A DNA stretch of 41,946 nt from DATLMR01 sp035634255 (GCA_035634255.1 DASQDI010000136.1:1-41946); one strand, 5' to 3'; positions 15,906 through 24,692 are shown, counted from the first letter of the stretch. Numbers and translations: made by a program. The notes: a model not told the origin generated them from the sequence alone.

Positions 15906-17279
15906 TCACTCGCTCACGACCTTCATAGTCTCGGGGTTCCACCCGTACGGGCGGCCCTCGAAATAGCTCTGGTTCGTCAGGAGCGCGGGGCCGGCCGCGC
16001 GCATGCCGAAGACGGCGTCTTCTACGACGGGGTTGCGCGTGCGGACGGCCTGGAAGAAGTTCGTGAGATGATCGAACAGGTCACTGTAGCCCGAGGGCGC
16101 GGAGTAATTCTGCTCCGACGCCTCGCCCATCCGCTTCCTGTCCTCCGGGTACTTCGCCCGGTACTCTTTGAGGAAGGCTTCCTGCACTTCCGCCGGAAAA
16201 GTGTTGATGGTGTATCCCGGCTCTTTAGGACGCAGGCGGCGGGAGATCGACACGCCCGAGCCAATGGTCATCACGCCTTCGCTGCCTACGAACCTGAAGC
16301 CCGAGTTCTCGCCGGCCCCGTCCGCGAAATTGACCTTCAGGAAGAGATTGAACGGCTTGCGCCCGGAGGCTCCGGGGTAGTCGTAAAGGCCGAGCATCAC
16401 GTCGGGCACGTCGCGCCCGTCATTCCAGTAGCGCAGCCCTCCCGTGGCCATCACGCGGGTCGGCCCGTCGGCCCCCACCACGAGGTGCATGCCTGAAAAG
16501 AGGTGAACGAAGAGGTCGCCCGCCACGCCCGTCCCATAATCGCGGTAATTTCTCCAGCGGAACAGGCGCACCGGCTCGAACGGCACCTTGGGCGCTTTGC
16601 CGAGGAAGCGGTCCCAGTCGACGTTTTGCGGGGACGCATCGGGCGGGACGGAGTACTGCCACGCGCCGAGGGCCGAGTTGCGGTTCCACCACGCCTCGAC
16701 CAGATTCAACTCGCCGATGGCCCCCGAGGCGAGCAGGTCCCTGGCCTTCTCGTAAATGATCGAGCTGACGCGCTGGCTGCCGACCTGAAATATCCTCTTC
16801 GTCTTGCGCTGGGCTTCGATGACCCGCGCGCCTTCCCCCAGCGAATGCACCATGGGCTTTTCGCAGTACACGTCCTTGCCCGCCTCCATCGCGTCGATGG
16901 AGACCTGCGCGTGCCAGTGGTCGGGGGTCGCGATCAGCACGGCGTCCACGTCCGGGCGCGCGAGAATCTCGCGGTAATCGCGGGTGGTGAAGAGGTGGTT
17001 GCCGAAGACTTCTTTGGCGCGGACGAGACGCCCGTCATAAACGTCCGCGACCGCCACCAGCTCGACGCCCGGCACCCGCAACGCCGTCGTCGTGTCGCCC
17101 GTCCCCTGCCCGCCTATCCCGACGGTCGCGAGGCGAATCCTGTCGTTGGGCGAAACGTTTCGCGCCGGCTCCTGAGCCTTGCCGGACCCGAGCACGGTCC
17201 CGGCGGGGCCGGCAAGGATCGTCGATGCGGTCGCCAGCTTGAGGAACTCTCGCCGCGAGCTTTTTTCTGAGCTGTTCAT
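15906..17279 (-). CDS. Tat-exported Gfo/Idh/MocA-family oxidoreductase
   Basis: A 457-aa NAD(P)-dependent oxidoreductase. A twin-arginine signal (SRREFLKLA, residues 8-16) points to export in folded form with its cofactor. The Rossmann segment begins IRLATVGIGGQGTGDT, followed by VELVAVADVYD and VLIATPDHWHA. The family motif CEKPM is present, and the C-terminal alpha/beta substrate domain contains GVAGDLFVHLFSGMHLV. The family oxidises, reduces or epimerises sugar hydroxyls, including C3 of glycosides, and some members are glycoside hydrolases using the same chemistry. GAGGGG lies 6 bases before ATG 17279. It diverges from the TIM-barrel gene, and both may serve the same sugar pathway as the GMC enzymes (inference). 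Confidence 0.92.
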   Translation of the reverse strand: MNSSEKSSRREFLKLATASTILAGPAGTVLGSGKAQEPARNVSPNDRIRLATVGIGGQGTGDTTTALRVPGVELVAVADVYDGRLVRAKEVFGNHLFTTRDYREILARPDVDAVLIATPDHWHAQVSIDAMEAGKDVYCEKPMVHSLGEGARVIEAQRKTKRIFQVGSQRVSSIIYEKARDLLASGAIGELNLVEAWWNRNSALGAWQYSVPPDASPQNVDWDRFLGKAPKVPFEPVRLFRWRNYRDYGTGVAGDLFVHLFSGMHLVVGADGPTRVMATGGLRYWNDGRDVPDVMLGLYDYPGASGRKPFNLFLKVNFADGAGENSGFRFVGSEGVMTIGSGVSISRRLRPKEPGYTINTFPAEVQEAFLKEYRAKYPEDRKRMGEASEQNYSAPSGYSDLFDHLTNFFQAVRTRNPVVEDAVFGMRAAGPALLTNQSYFEGRPYGWNPETMKVVSE

Positions 17280-17306
17280 AGTAACCCCTCTGGCAGGTCG
17301 AAAATT

Positions 17307-17318
17307 ATTACCCGTAAT
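17307..17318. promoter_or_regulatory. Inverted repeat in leader of the Gfo/Idh/MocA gene
   Basis: ATTAC-CC-GTAAT, arms of 5 bases with a 2-base centre, between the promoter at 17344-17372 and the start codon at 17279. Its position suits a repressor site, but the arms are short and it may be chance. Confidence 0.3.
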
Positions 17319-17343
17319 CGATCAAAGATTCGTGCTGTGTCGC

Positions 17344-17372
17344 AGTATATACTCGCGGCCCCGAGCAATCAA
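17344..17372 (-). promoter_or_regulatory. Sigma-70-type promoter for the Gfo/Idh/MocA gene
   Basis: On the minus strand: TTGATT (17372-17367), a 17-base spacer, then TATACT (17349-17344). Distance to ATG 17279 is about 60 bases, which suits a short leader. Confidence 0.55.
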
Positions 17373-17386
17373 TCGGCGGGCAATAT

Positions 17387-17415
17387 TTGACAACACCTTT
17401 TGGATGATGTAGCTT
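17387..17415 (+). promoter_or_regulatory. Possible promoter for the TIM-barrel/GMC operon
   Basis: A perfect TTGACA at 17387-17392, a 17-base spacer, and a weak -10, TAGCTT (17410-17415). It is placed back to back with the minus-strand promoter, about 80 bases before ATG 17494. The poor -10 suggests activator dependence or chance. Confidence 0.4.
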
Positions 17416-17493
17416 AGCGCCGCCGAAAAGATGCTTGAGAATCTGGTTTCAGCAACCTTCAATCCTAAATAATCCTTGCAGGAGCAGTGAGCG

Positions 17494-18735
17494 ATGGCCG
17501 TCAAACAATTCGAGCCGCAATTCATGAAGATCGGCGTACTGACGGCGGCGTTGCAGGAGTTGACGCCGCGCGAAGTGCGGGACCCGGACCCGGACCGCGC
17601 AATCGAAGAGTGGGTCGAGTTCGCGCGCGATCTCGGCGCGGACAACATACAGCTTTCGGCCGCCCTGCACCCGTCCGAATCCGACGTCCCGGCCGAGGCA
17701 ATGCTCGACCCCGTGGCAAACACTCTCGACCTGCGCGAGCCCTTCAACGGGCCGCGCGCCGCGCGCGTGCTGGCGGCGATGAAGGAGCACCGCATCGGGC
17801 TTTCCGACATCGGGTACTTCGACAACATGCTTCACGAAGAGCCCGCGATCAGAAAGAAGAAGCACGATTTCATGCTGAAGGTCTTCGACGCGGCCGTGTT
17901 GCTTGGCACCGACGCCGTCTGCGGGTTCGTCGGCAGGAATCAGGCACTCAGCATGGACCAGAACCTCGACGACTTCGCCGAGAATTTCGTCCCCCTGTTG
18001 AAAGAGGCGAAGGCCCGCGGCCTGACCTACCGCGTCGAGCAATGCCCGATGCCCGGATGGACCACGGGCGACAGCTTTCATAACAACATCGCCTACACGC
18101 CCGGCACCTGGATCGCCCTTCACCGTATCTGCGAGCGGGCCGGGGTCGGGGACCAGTTCCGCATTCACTACGACCCGTCGCACGCCATCCTGATGGGGCA
18201 GGACACGCGCTCGATATTTCAATACCTGAAAGACTCGGGCTACAACTTCCTGATCGGGGGCTTCCACGTGAAAGGCCAGGTCATAGACTCGCGGGGGGTC
18301 GCGGCCTGGGGCTACGGGGGGCAGACCGTCGAGCGGGGGGACTGGAAGAGGGGCAGGCCATCGGACGAGCCTTCGGATCAGGCGAAGGCGTGGCTTAAGC
18401 AGACCGTGCTTTGCGAGCACGAGCTTCCGGGCACGGCCCGACACGACCCCCTCGCTTACCTTCAGAACCGGACGGTGGACTGGCTCGATCACCAGCTCGC
18501 GGCGCGAGAGCTGCTCGGGCTGGACGTGGCGAACACGCACCTCGTGGTCGAACACGAATACCCCGCGGCGAGGGTGCAGGACAAGGAGCGGCTCAAGCCA
18601 ATACTTCAAGGCTCGATAGCCTTCACGCGCAGGATAGACGAGGCGGCGGCGTGCATGTACGCCTTGCAGCAGGAAGTGCTTGCGGCGCAGGGGATCCCGG
18701 TCCAGGGCGCGGGCAGGCAGGCTTATCGCTCGTGA
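17494..18735 (+). CDS. Sugar isomerase/epimerase-type TIM-barrel protein
   Basis: A 413-aa member of the xylose isomerase-like TIM-barrel superfamily (AP endonuclease 2 family). Strand-end metal-ligand candidates are visible: Glu in TYRVEQCPMPGW, Asp/His in HYDPSHAILMG, His in IGGFHVKGQ, and Glu in LVVEHEYPA. Members isomerise, epimerise or dehydrate sugars and inositols, and some act as lyases on 3-keto-glycosides. No signal peptide, so cytoplasmic. AGGAG stands 11 bases before ATG 17494. GMC copy 2 begins 30 bases after the stop, so both are likely on one transcript, which supports a role in handling the GMC product (inference). Confidence 0.87.
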   Translation: MAVKQFEPQFMKIGVLTAALQELTPREVRDPDPDRAIEEWVEFARDLGADNIQLSAALHPSESDVPAEAMLDPVANTLDLREPFNGPRAARVLAAMKEHRIGLSDIGYFDNMLHEEPAIRKKKHDFMLKVFDAAVLLGTDAVCGFVGRNQALSMDQNLDDFAENFVPLLKEAKARGLTYRVEQCPMPGWTTGDSFHNNIAYTPGTWIALHRICERAGVGDQFRIHYDPSHAILMGQDTRSIFQYLKDSGYNFLIGGFHVKGQVIDSRGVAAWGYGGQTVERGDWKRGRPSDEPSDQAKAWLKQTVLCEHELPGTARHDPLAYLQNRTVDWLDHQLAARELLGLDVANTHLVVEHEYPAARVQDKERLKPILQGSIAFTRRIDEAAACMYALQQEVLAAQGIPVQGAGRQAYRS

Positions 18736-18765
18736 TATGAACGAAGATTTTCAAAGGGAGACATG

Positions 18766-20475
18766 ATGGCTAAGCAAGAAGTCTTTGACGCGATTGTAGT
18801 CGGGTCGGGCGCCACGGGCGGGTGGGCCGCGAAGGAGCTCACCCAGAAGGGCCTCCGCGTCGCGGTGGTGGAAGCGGGCCGTAAGCTCGACCCTCTGAAA
18901 GATTTCACCGAGCACATGTGGCCGTACGAGATGAAGTACCGCGGGTTCGGCGACCGGCAGGAGATGGAGAGGACTCAGCCGATCCAGAGCAAGTGCTACG
19001 CCTGTAACGAGTATGGCCGTCAGTTCTTCGTCAACGACCTGGAGAACCCTTACACCACGCCGCCCGACAAGCCTTTTTACTGGATACGGTCGCGCCAGGT
19101 CGGGGGCCGCTCCGTCCCGTGGGGCCGCCAGACCTACCGGCTCTCCAATTACGATTTCAAGGCGGCGAGCCACGACGGGTACGGCGACGACTGGCCGATC
19201 AGCTACGAAGACGTAGCCCCGTATTACGACAAGGTGGAGGACTTCATCGGCATCAGCGGCTCTTTCGAAAACCTCCCGCAGTTGCCAGACAGCAAGTTCA
19301 TCCCGCCGATGAACTTCACCTGCGGCGAGAAGATCCTGAAGAAGGCCGTGGAGAAGATGAACGACCCTCTGCGGCGCGTCATCATAGGCCGGGCCGCGAT
19401 CCTGACGAAACCGATGCATCAGGGCACGCCCGACGCCCGCGCGGCCTGCCACTGGTGCGGCCACTGCGACAGGGGTTGTACCACCAAGTCTTATTACAGC
19501 AGTCCCGCCTCCACGCTCCCGGCCGCCGAGCGCACCGGGAGGATGTCCCTCATCACCAACGCCGTCGTGAGCCACATCGTCGTCGACCCGAATACGGGCA
19601 AAGCGAAGGGGGTTCATTACGTGGACTCCGTGACCCGCAACCACCGCGAGGTCTTCGGCAAAGTCGTAGTCCTGTGCGCCGGGACGCTCGAATCCACGCG
19701 CATAATGCTCAACTCAACCTCGTCGATTCACCCGAACGGGATCGCGAACAGCTCCGGCGTGCTCGGCCATTACCTGATGGACCACATCGGGGGCGGGGGG
19801 GCGAGCGGCAGCCTGCCCATGCTCGACCGGAAAAATTTCGAACAGGACGGGCGTGCCAACGGCATCTACATCGCCCGCTTCCGCAACATCAAGTCGAAGC
19901 ACGGCCGCTTCATTCGCGGCTACGGCTTCCAGGGGGGCGCGGGGCAATCCCTGTGGGACCACGCCAAGGGGATCGCGGGCTTCGGCTCGGACCTGAAGAA
20001 GGCCGTGAGAGAGAACCACCCGTGGGGCATCGGCCTCGGCGGGTTCGGCGAAGCCCTCGCCCGGTTCGAAAACCATGTGAGGCTGAACAGAGACGTGGTG
20101 GACGCCTGGGGGATCCCGGTGCTACACATCGAGGCGAGCTGGGGCGACAACGAGGCCGAGATGGTCAAAGACATGGGCGAGACCGCCGCGGAGATGCTGC
20201 ACGCGGCGGGCGCGAAGGATGTCACGGCGAGCCACGGCCCCGCGTCCACCCCCGGCATCATCATCCACGAGGTCGGGACCGCCCGCATGGGCAACGACCC
20301 GAAAAAATCGGTGCTCAATAAATTTAATCAGGCGCATGACGTGAAGAACCTCTTCGTCACCGACGGGGCGTGTTACGTCTCGGGCGGCAACCAGAACCCG
20401 ACCCTCACGATGATGGCGCTCACGGCCCGCGCGTGCGACTACATAGCCCGCGAGTATGGCGCGGGCCGGCTGTGA
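18766..20475 (+). CDS. GMC-family FAD oxidoreductase, copy 2
   Basis: A 569-aa GMC flavoenzyme, close in layout and length to copy 1. It has the FAD motif AIVVGSGATGG, the family stretch VGGRSVPWGRQTYRLS, and C-terminal HEVGTARMG and GGNQNPTLT with the catalytic His and Asn. Cys228, 231, 234 and 238 repeat the C-x2-C-x2-C-x3-C pattern of copy 1 (CHWCGHCDRGC). ATG 18766 is preferred to the adjoining ATG 18763 because AAGGGAG is better spaced and the N-terminus matches copy 1. No export signal. The partner gene starts 19 bases downstream. Likely a sugar or glycoside dehydrogenase with a membrane or periplasmic electron acceptor. Confidence 0.9.
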   Translation: MAKQEVFDAIVVGSGATGGWAAKELTQKGLRVAVVEAGRKLDPLKDFTEHMWPYEMKYRGFGDRQEMERTQPIQSKCYACNEYGRQFFVNDLENPYTTPPDKPFYWIRSRQVGGRSVPWGRQTYRLSNYDFKAASHDGYGDDWPISYEDVAPYYDKVEDFIGISGSFENLPQLPDSKFIPPMNFTCGEKILKKAVEKMNDPLRRVIIGRAAILTKPMHQGTPDARAACHWCGHCDRGCTTKSYYSSPASTLPAAERTGRMSLITNAVVSHIVVDPNTGKAKGVHYVDSVTRNHREVFGKVVVLCAGTLESTRIMLNSTSSIHPNGIANSSGVLGHYLMDHIGGGGASGSLPMLDRKNFEQDGRANGIYIARFRNIKSKHGRFIRGYGFQGGAGQSLWDHAKGIAGFGSDLKKAVRENHPWGIGLGGFGEALARFENHVRLNRDVVDAWGIPVLHIEASWGDNEAEMVKDMGETAAEMLHAAGAKDVTASHGPASTPGIIIHEVGTARMGNDPKKSVLNKFNQAHDVKNLFVTDGACYVSGGNQNPTLTMMALTARACDYIAREYGAGRL

Positions 20476-20494
20476 GCGGGAAAGGGAGACGAGT

Positions 20495-21301
20495 ATGAGA
20501 ACAAAGGGTAAAAGACACCTCGCCTTGATTCTGGCTCTGGGAGCCATTCTCGCGGCTCCGACGGCCTCAGACGCTCAGTTGAAGGGGAAGGCTAAAAGAG
20601 GCCAGGCGGCGGCAGCCGCCGCCGGGGGCGTCGAGCCGTTGAGGGTGCTCGGGGGGCAGATGCGCGGGCGCGTCATCTCCGGCCGCGCGCCGATGAACGG
20701 CCGCCCGTCGAGCTTCACCTTCGGGGTGACTAAAGCGGAGGTGAGGGACGGGAGACTGCACCTGTCGGGTAACTTCAGCCTGGGGCGCGCCCGCCGCGCG
20801 CCGGAAGTCGTGAGCGCGAAGATCGCGGGCACGATGGCGAAAGCCGCCAACCCCTGGCCCGGCGCATCGGACGACGCGCCGAAAAAAGACGAGCCCCCCG
20901 CAGGCGAGCAGCAGCAGGGGCGTGAGGCGAAGAGCGCGGAAGCCGCCGGCCAGCTGGGGCAACTGGCGCAGTCCACCCAGGACACCGCGCGGAAGACTCC
21001 AGCCCCTCCCGGCGAGCGCACCGAGCAGACGCAGTCCCTTTACGCGCAGGCCGAGGCGGAGACCGGGTGCGGAATCTTATTCCTGAGCCTTGAGCTTTCG
21101 CCCCGACTGCGCGCGGCGATTGGGGCCGGCCCCCGGCCCGTGCAGGTCGGAGTGCTCCTCGCGCCTACGGACAACCGTCTGGGCGAAGAGATCAACAGGC
21201 GACTCTGCGCCATAGTCCGGCTGAGCGGCGATAAGCCGGGAGACGCCCGCCTGAATGCGGCCGTCGAAGAGCTCAACCGGCTCCTCGCGTCGGAGCGGTA
21301 G
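20495..21301 (+). CDS. GMC-partner protein of unknown function, copy 2
   Basis: A 268-aa protein of no family I recognise. A Sec signal spans residues 1-27 (HLALILALGAILAAPTASDAQ). Then come a beta-rich stretch (SFTFGVTKAEVRDGRLHLSG, about 80-130), a Gln/Glu/Ala-rich low-complexity linker (about 140-190), and a C-terminal part (GILFLSLELSPRLRAAIG, VQVGVLLAPTDNRLGEEINR) ending AAVEELNRLLASER. The order and the final helix match the 227-aa protein after GMC copy 1. ATG 20495 has AGGGAG about 6 bases upstream and follows GMC copy 2 by 19 bases. The likely job is a dehydrogenase accessory protein on the periplasmic side (inference). Confidence 0.78.
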   Translation: MRTKGKRHLALILALGAILAAPTASDAQLKGKAKRGQAAAAAAGGVEPLRVLGGQMRGRVISGRAPMNGRPSSFTFGVTKAEVRDGRLHLSGNFSLGRARRAPEVVSAKIAGTMAKAANPWPGASDDAPKKDEPPAGEQQQGREAKSAEAAGQLGQLAQSTQDTARKTPAPPGERTEQTQSLYAQAEAETGCGILFLSLELSPRLRAAIGAGPRPVQVGVLLAPTDNRLGEEINRRLCAIVRLSGDKPGDARLNAAVEELNRLLASER

Positions 21302-21350
21302 GCGTTGCCTAATATTTAAGAACGAGCCATGTGACGGGAGCGATCAGGTG

Positions 21351-21842
21351 ATGAAATCGAGAGCGGTTCTAATCCTGCTGGCGGTAGCAGGCATGAATCT
21401 TTTCGGCCCTCGGGCTTCGGAGGCCGCGCAGCGCGCCGCCGCGCCCGGCACCCCCGACGCGGTGGTCAGGGACCTTTATAAAGTCCACAGGATGGGGCAC
21501 GGGCCGGTATTCGAAGGGAAGAGCAGGAGCCATCTGGACAAGTTCTTCGACCGCAGGCTGGCCGACATGATCTGGAAGGAGTTGACCAGCAATTCGGACG
21601 AAGTGGGCAACCTGGATTTCGACCCGCTCTACAACGCCCAGGAGATCGGGATAAAAAACTTCCGCGTGGGCGCTCCGAGAATCGAGAATGGCAAGGCCGT
21701 CGTCGCCGTCACCTTCAACAACTACGACCGGAGGGAGAAGCTGCTCTTCCACCTGCTCAGGGCGGGCGGGCTCTGGAAGGTCGAGAACGTGGTCTACGAG
21801 GGCGGGTCGGATTTGCTCAAGATATTGAGCACGCCGCACTGA
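21351..21842 (+). CDS. Exported DUF3828-like protein
   Basis: A 163-aa protein with a signal peptide (residues 1-25: AVLILLAVAGMNLFG then ASEAAQ) and a DUF3828-like body: AVVRDLYKVHRMG, FDRRLADMIWKEL, LDFDPLYNAQE, then FRVGAPRIENGKAVVAVTF and GLWKVENVVYEGG. This cone-like alpha+beta fold is common in small periplasmic proteins of unknown role. ATG 21351 follows GGGAG by about 10 bases. The longer frame from 21255 overlaps the previous gene and hides the signal. It lies 49 bases after partner copy 2 and 105 bases before the iron-sulfur subunit, so it may share their transcript. Confidence 0.78.
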   Translation: MKSRAVLILLAVAGMNLFGPRASEAAQRAAAPGTPDAVVRDLYKVHRMGHGPVFEGKSRSHLDKFFDRRLADMIWKELTSNSDEVGNLDFDPLYNAQEIGIKNFRVGAPRIENGKAVVAVTFNNYDRREKLLFHLLRAGGLWKVENVVYEGGSDLLKILSTPH

Positions 21843-21947
21843 GCGGGCCTCCCCGAGCGGGTCGCATGTTGCCCCATCAGGTGTTATAAATTTTTGGGGA
21901 CATGATCCCGGCACCCTAATCCATTAGAAACCGAATCGAGGTGAAGA

Positions 21948-22406
21948 ATGATCCGACTGAAAGTCAACGGCGTCGAGCGTTCATTCGACGGCGACGCCGA
22001 CATGCCATTGCTCTGGTACCTGCGCGACGTTCTGGGGCTGACGGGGACGAAGTTCGGCTGCGGGATGTCGCTCTGCGGGGCCTGCACGGTACACAGGAAC
22101 GGCGAGGCGATCCGCTCCTGCGTCACGCGGCTCCGCGCGGTGCAGGGCGCGGAGATAGTCACCATCGAGGGACTCGCCGGCAAGGGCGGGCTGCACCCGG
22201 TTCAGAAGGCATGGGTGCAGACCAACGTGCCTCAGTGCGGCTATTGCCAGGCCGGGCAGATCATGCAGGCCGTGGCGCTTCTGAAGACCAAAAAGAAGCC
22301 CACGGATCAGGACATAGACGAGGCGATGTCCGGGAACATCTGCCGGTGCGGCACCTACCAGAGGATCCGCGAAGCGATCAAGGCTGCGGCGGAGGGCAGA
22401 GTATGA
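21948..22406 (+). CDS. [2Fe-2S] subunit of IorA/CoxS-type molybdenum hydroxylase
   Basis: A 152-aa two-cluster iron-sulfur subunit. The plant-type ferredoxin cluster is bound by Cys38, 43, 46 and 58 (FGCGMSLCGACTV). The second cluster motifs are CGYCQAGQ and ICRCGTYQRI. The length is typical for IorA-like subunits of isoquinoline/aldehyde oxidoreductases. GAGGTGAAG precedes ATG 21948. The stop overlaps the start of the molybdenum subunit by 4 bases (ATGA), indicating translational coupling and a fixed subunit ratio. It passes electrons from the Mo site to an acceptor that is not encoded here. Confidence 0.93.
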   Translation: MIRLKVNGVERSFDGDADMPLLWYLRDVLGLTGTKFGCGMSLCGACTVHRNGEAIRSCVTRLRAVQGAEIVTIEGLAGKGGLHPVQKAWVQTNVPQCGYCQAGQIMQAVALLKTKKKPTDQDIDEAMSGNICRCGTYQRIREAIKAAAEGRV

Positions 22407-24664
22407 ACACGTTTGAAAACGTCAGCAGGCGCGGGTTCCTGAAGGGTGTGGTCTCGGGCGGGGCCTTCGTGCTCGGGGTGCATTTCCTGCCGAAGGCGGT
22501 GTGGGCCCAGAGTGCCGCGGCCGGCACGAGCGCCGCGGAGCAAGCCGCCTTCAGCCCGAACCTCTTCGTCGGCATCCAGCCCGACGGGACCGTCCACATC
22601 ATCACGCACAGGTCGGAGATGGGGACCGGGATACGCACGACCCTCCCGCTCGTGCTCGCCGACGAGCTTGACGCCGACTGGAAGCGCGTGAAGATCGAGC
22701 AGGCGGTCGGGGACGCGCGGTACGGCTCGCAGAACACCGACGGCTCGCAATCGATCCGCGAATTCTTCGACGTGATGCGGAGGGCGGGCGCGACCGCGCG
22801 GACCATGCTGATTCAGGCGGCCTCGGAAAAGTGGGGCGTCCCCGCGAGCGAGTGCGAAGCCGACCTCCACACGGTGCTGCACCGGGCGTCGGGCCGCCGG
22901 CTGGGGTACGGGGAGCTGGCACCGGCCGCCGCGAAGCTGCCCGTGCCGAAGAAGGAGGATTTGCAGTTCAAGCCGAAGAGCGCGTGGCGCTACATCGGCA
23001 AAGACGCCCCCAGCCTTGACCTGACGAACATGTGCACCGGCAAAGCGGTCTTCGGCTTCGACGCTAGCATGGAAGGCATGGTCTATGCGTCGATAGAGCA
23101 CCCGCCGGTCCTCGGGGGCAAGGTCAAATCGGTCGACGACCGCGAATCGCTCAAGGTCTCCGGCGTCCGCCAGACGGTCCCCCTCGACCCATTCAAGCCG
23201 CCCCACCTGTTCCAGCCGCTCGGGGGGATCGCCGTGATCGCGGACCACACGTGGGCCGCGTTTCAGGGGCGCGATAAGTTGAAGGTGGAGTGGGAGGACG
23301 GCCCGAACGCCGCCTACAACTCTGACCAATATAAAAAGCAATTGCAGGAGACCGCGCGCAAGCCCGGCAAGCCCGCGCGCAACGTGGGCGATGTCGACGC
23401 CGAGTTCGCGAAGGGCGGGAAGATTGTCGAGGCCGATTACTACGTCCCCCACCTCGCGCATGCTTCGATGGAGCCGCCCGCGGCGGTGGCGGAGTTCCGC
23501 GACGGGCGCGTGACGGCGTGGGCCTGCACGCAGAACCCTCAGGCGGTACAGGCCGCAGTCTCGCAGGCGCTCGGCATACCCAAGGAGAATGTGACCTGTC
23601 ACGTTACCCTGCTGGGGGGAGGGTTCGGCCGCAAGTCCAAGCCGGATTACGTGGTCGAAGCGGCGGTGCTGTCTAAGAAGGTCGGCAAGCCGGTCAAGGT
23701 CGTCTGGCGCAGGGAGGACGACATCAGGTTCGACTACTACCACGCGGTCGCGGCCATGTACATGAAGGCCGCTCTCGACCAGAGCGGCAGGCCGACGGCG
23801 TGGCTGCAACGCTCGGTGTTCCCGCCCATCGGCTCCACCTTCGCCCCGAACCAGACCTACGGGAGCGGCGGCGAACTGGGGATGGGTTGGACGGACGTTC
23901 CGTTCGACATAGCGAACCTCCGGGTCGAGAACGGCTCGGCGACCGCGCACGTGCGGATCGGCTGGCTGAGGGCCGTGGCGAACATCTATCACGCCTTCGC
24001 CGTGCAGTCCTTCGTCGATGAGCTGGCGCACGCCTCGGGGCGTGACCCCGTTGAGTATCAACTGGAATTGATCGGCAAGCCGCGCACCCTCGACCTGAAA
24101 GAGATTCGCTACCCGAATTATGGGGGGTCGGCCGAATCGTACCCGGTGGACCTCGGCCGCCTGCGCCGCGTGACCGAGATGGCCGCGGAGAAGGCGGGGT
24201 GGGGGAAACGGAAGCCCGGCAAGGGGTGGGGCATGGGCATCGCCGCGCACCGCAGCTTCCTGACCTACGTGGCGACCGTCGTCGAGGTCGAGGTGACGCC
24301 GAAAGGCGAGGTTCGGATCCCCCGCGTCGAGACGGTCGCGGACGCGGGGCTCGTGGTCAACCCTGACGTCGTCCGCGCCCAGTTCGAGGGCGCGGCCGTC
24401 TTCGGCACCAGCATCGCGAGGACGGGGGAGATCACCGCCACGAACGGGCAGGTCGACCAGTCGAACTTCTACGATTACCCGGTGGCGCGGATGAAAGAAG
24501 CTCCCTATAAAACGAATGTTCATCTGGTGGAGAGCGCGGCCCCTCCGGGCGGGGTGGGAGAGCCCGGCGTGCCGCCCTTCGTCCCGGCCCTCTGCAACGC
24601 CATCTACGCGGCGACGGGCAAGCGGGTGCGGGAGTTGCCTCTGTCGAGAACGAAGCTGGTCTGA
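22403..24664 (+). CDS. Tat-exported molybdopterin subunit, IorB-like
   Basis: A 753-aa xanthine-oxidase-family molybdenum subunit of the IorB/aldehyde oxidase group. A twin-arginine signal is visible (SRRGFLKG, residues 8-15, then a hydrophobic stretch to VWAQ), so the complex is carried folded to the periplasm. Family motifs are LLGGGFGRKSKPDY for the cofactor, TAHVRIGWLRAVANIYHAF, and a late GGVGEPGVPP loop bearing the conserved Glu. The first residue (ATG 22403) lies inside the IorA stop. Substrates of such enzymes are aldehydes, N-heterocycles or related compounds. No CoxM-type FAD subunit or maturation gene is present, as is usual for IorAB. A 777-codon antisense frame over this gene is a codon-bias shadow. 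Confidence 0.93.
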   Translation: MNTFENVSRRGFLKGVVSGGAFVLGVHFLPKAVWAQSAAAGTSAAEQAAFSPNLFVGIQPDGTVHIITHRSEMGTGIRTTLPLVLADELDADWKRVKIEQAVGDARYGSQNTDGSQSIREFFDVMRRAGATARTMLIQAASEKWGVPASECEADLHTVLHRASGRRLGYGELAPAAAKLPVPKKEDLQFKPKSAWRYIGKDAPSLDLTNMCTGKAVFGFDASMEGMVYASIEHPPVLGGKVKSVDDRESLKVSGVRQTVPLDPFKPPHLFQPLGGIAVIADHTWAAFQGRDKLKVEWEDGPNAAYNSDQYKKQLQETARKPGKPARNVGDVDAEFAKGGKIVEADYYVPHLAHASMEPPAAVAEFRDGRVTAWACTQNPQAVQAAVSQALGIPKENVTCHVTLLGGGFGRKSKPDYVVEAAVLSKKVGKPVKVVWRREDDIRFDYYHAVAAMYMKAALDQSGRPTAWLQRSVFPPIGSTFAPNQTYGSGGELGMGWTDVPFDIANLRVENGSATAHVRIGWLRAVANIYHAFAVQSFVDELAHASGRDPVEYQLELIGKPRTLDLKEIRYPNYGGSAESYPVDLGRLRRVTEMAAEKAGWGKRKPGKGWGMGIAAHRSFLTYVATVVEVEVTPKGEVRIPRVETVADAGLVVNPDVVRAQFEGAAVFGTSIARTGEITATNGQVDQSNFYDYPVARMKEAPYKTNVHLVESAAPPGGVGEPGVPPFVPALCNAIYAATGKRVRELPLSRTKLV

Positions 24665-24692
24665 TCGTGATCTGATCGCGGACTGCATGATT

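Noticed and set aside
17449..18609. A 386-codon minus-strand frame over the TIM-barrel gene
   Set aside because: Antisense shadow. The sense frame has metal-site motifs and a good start.
22355..24688. A 777-codon open frame on the minus strand
   Set aside because: It is a shadow of the IorA/IorB genes, produced by strong GC bias at third codon positions. Its translation is Arg/His/Pro-rich and has no domain.
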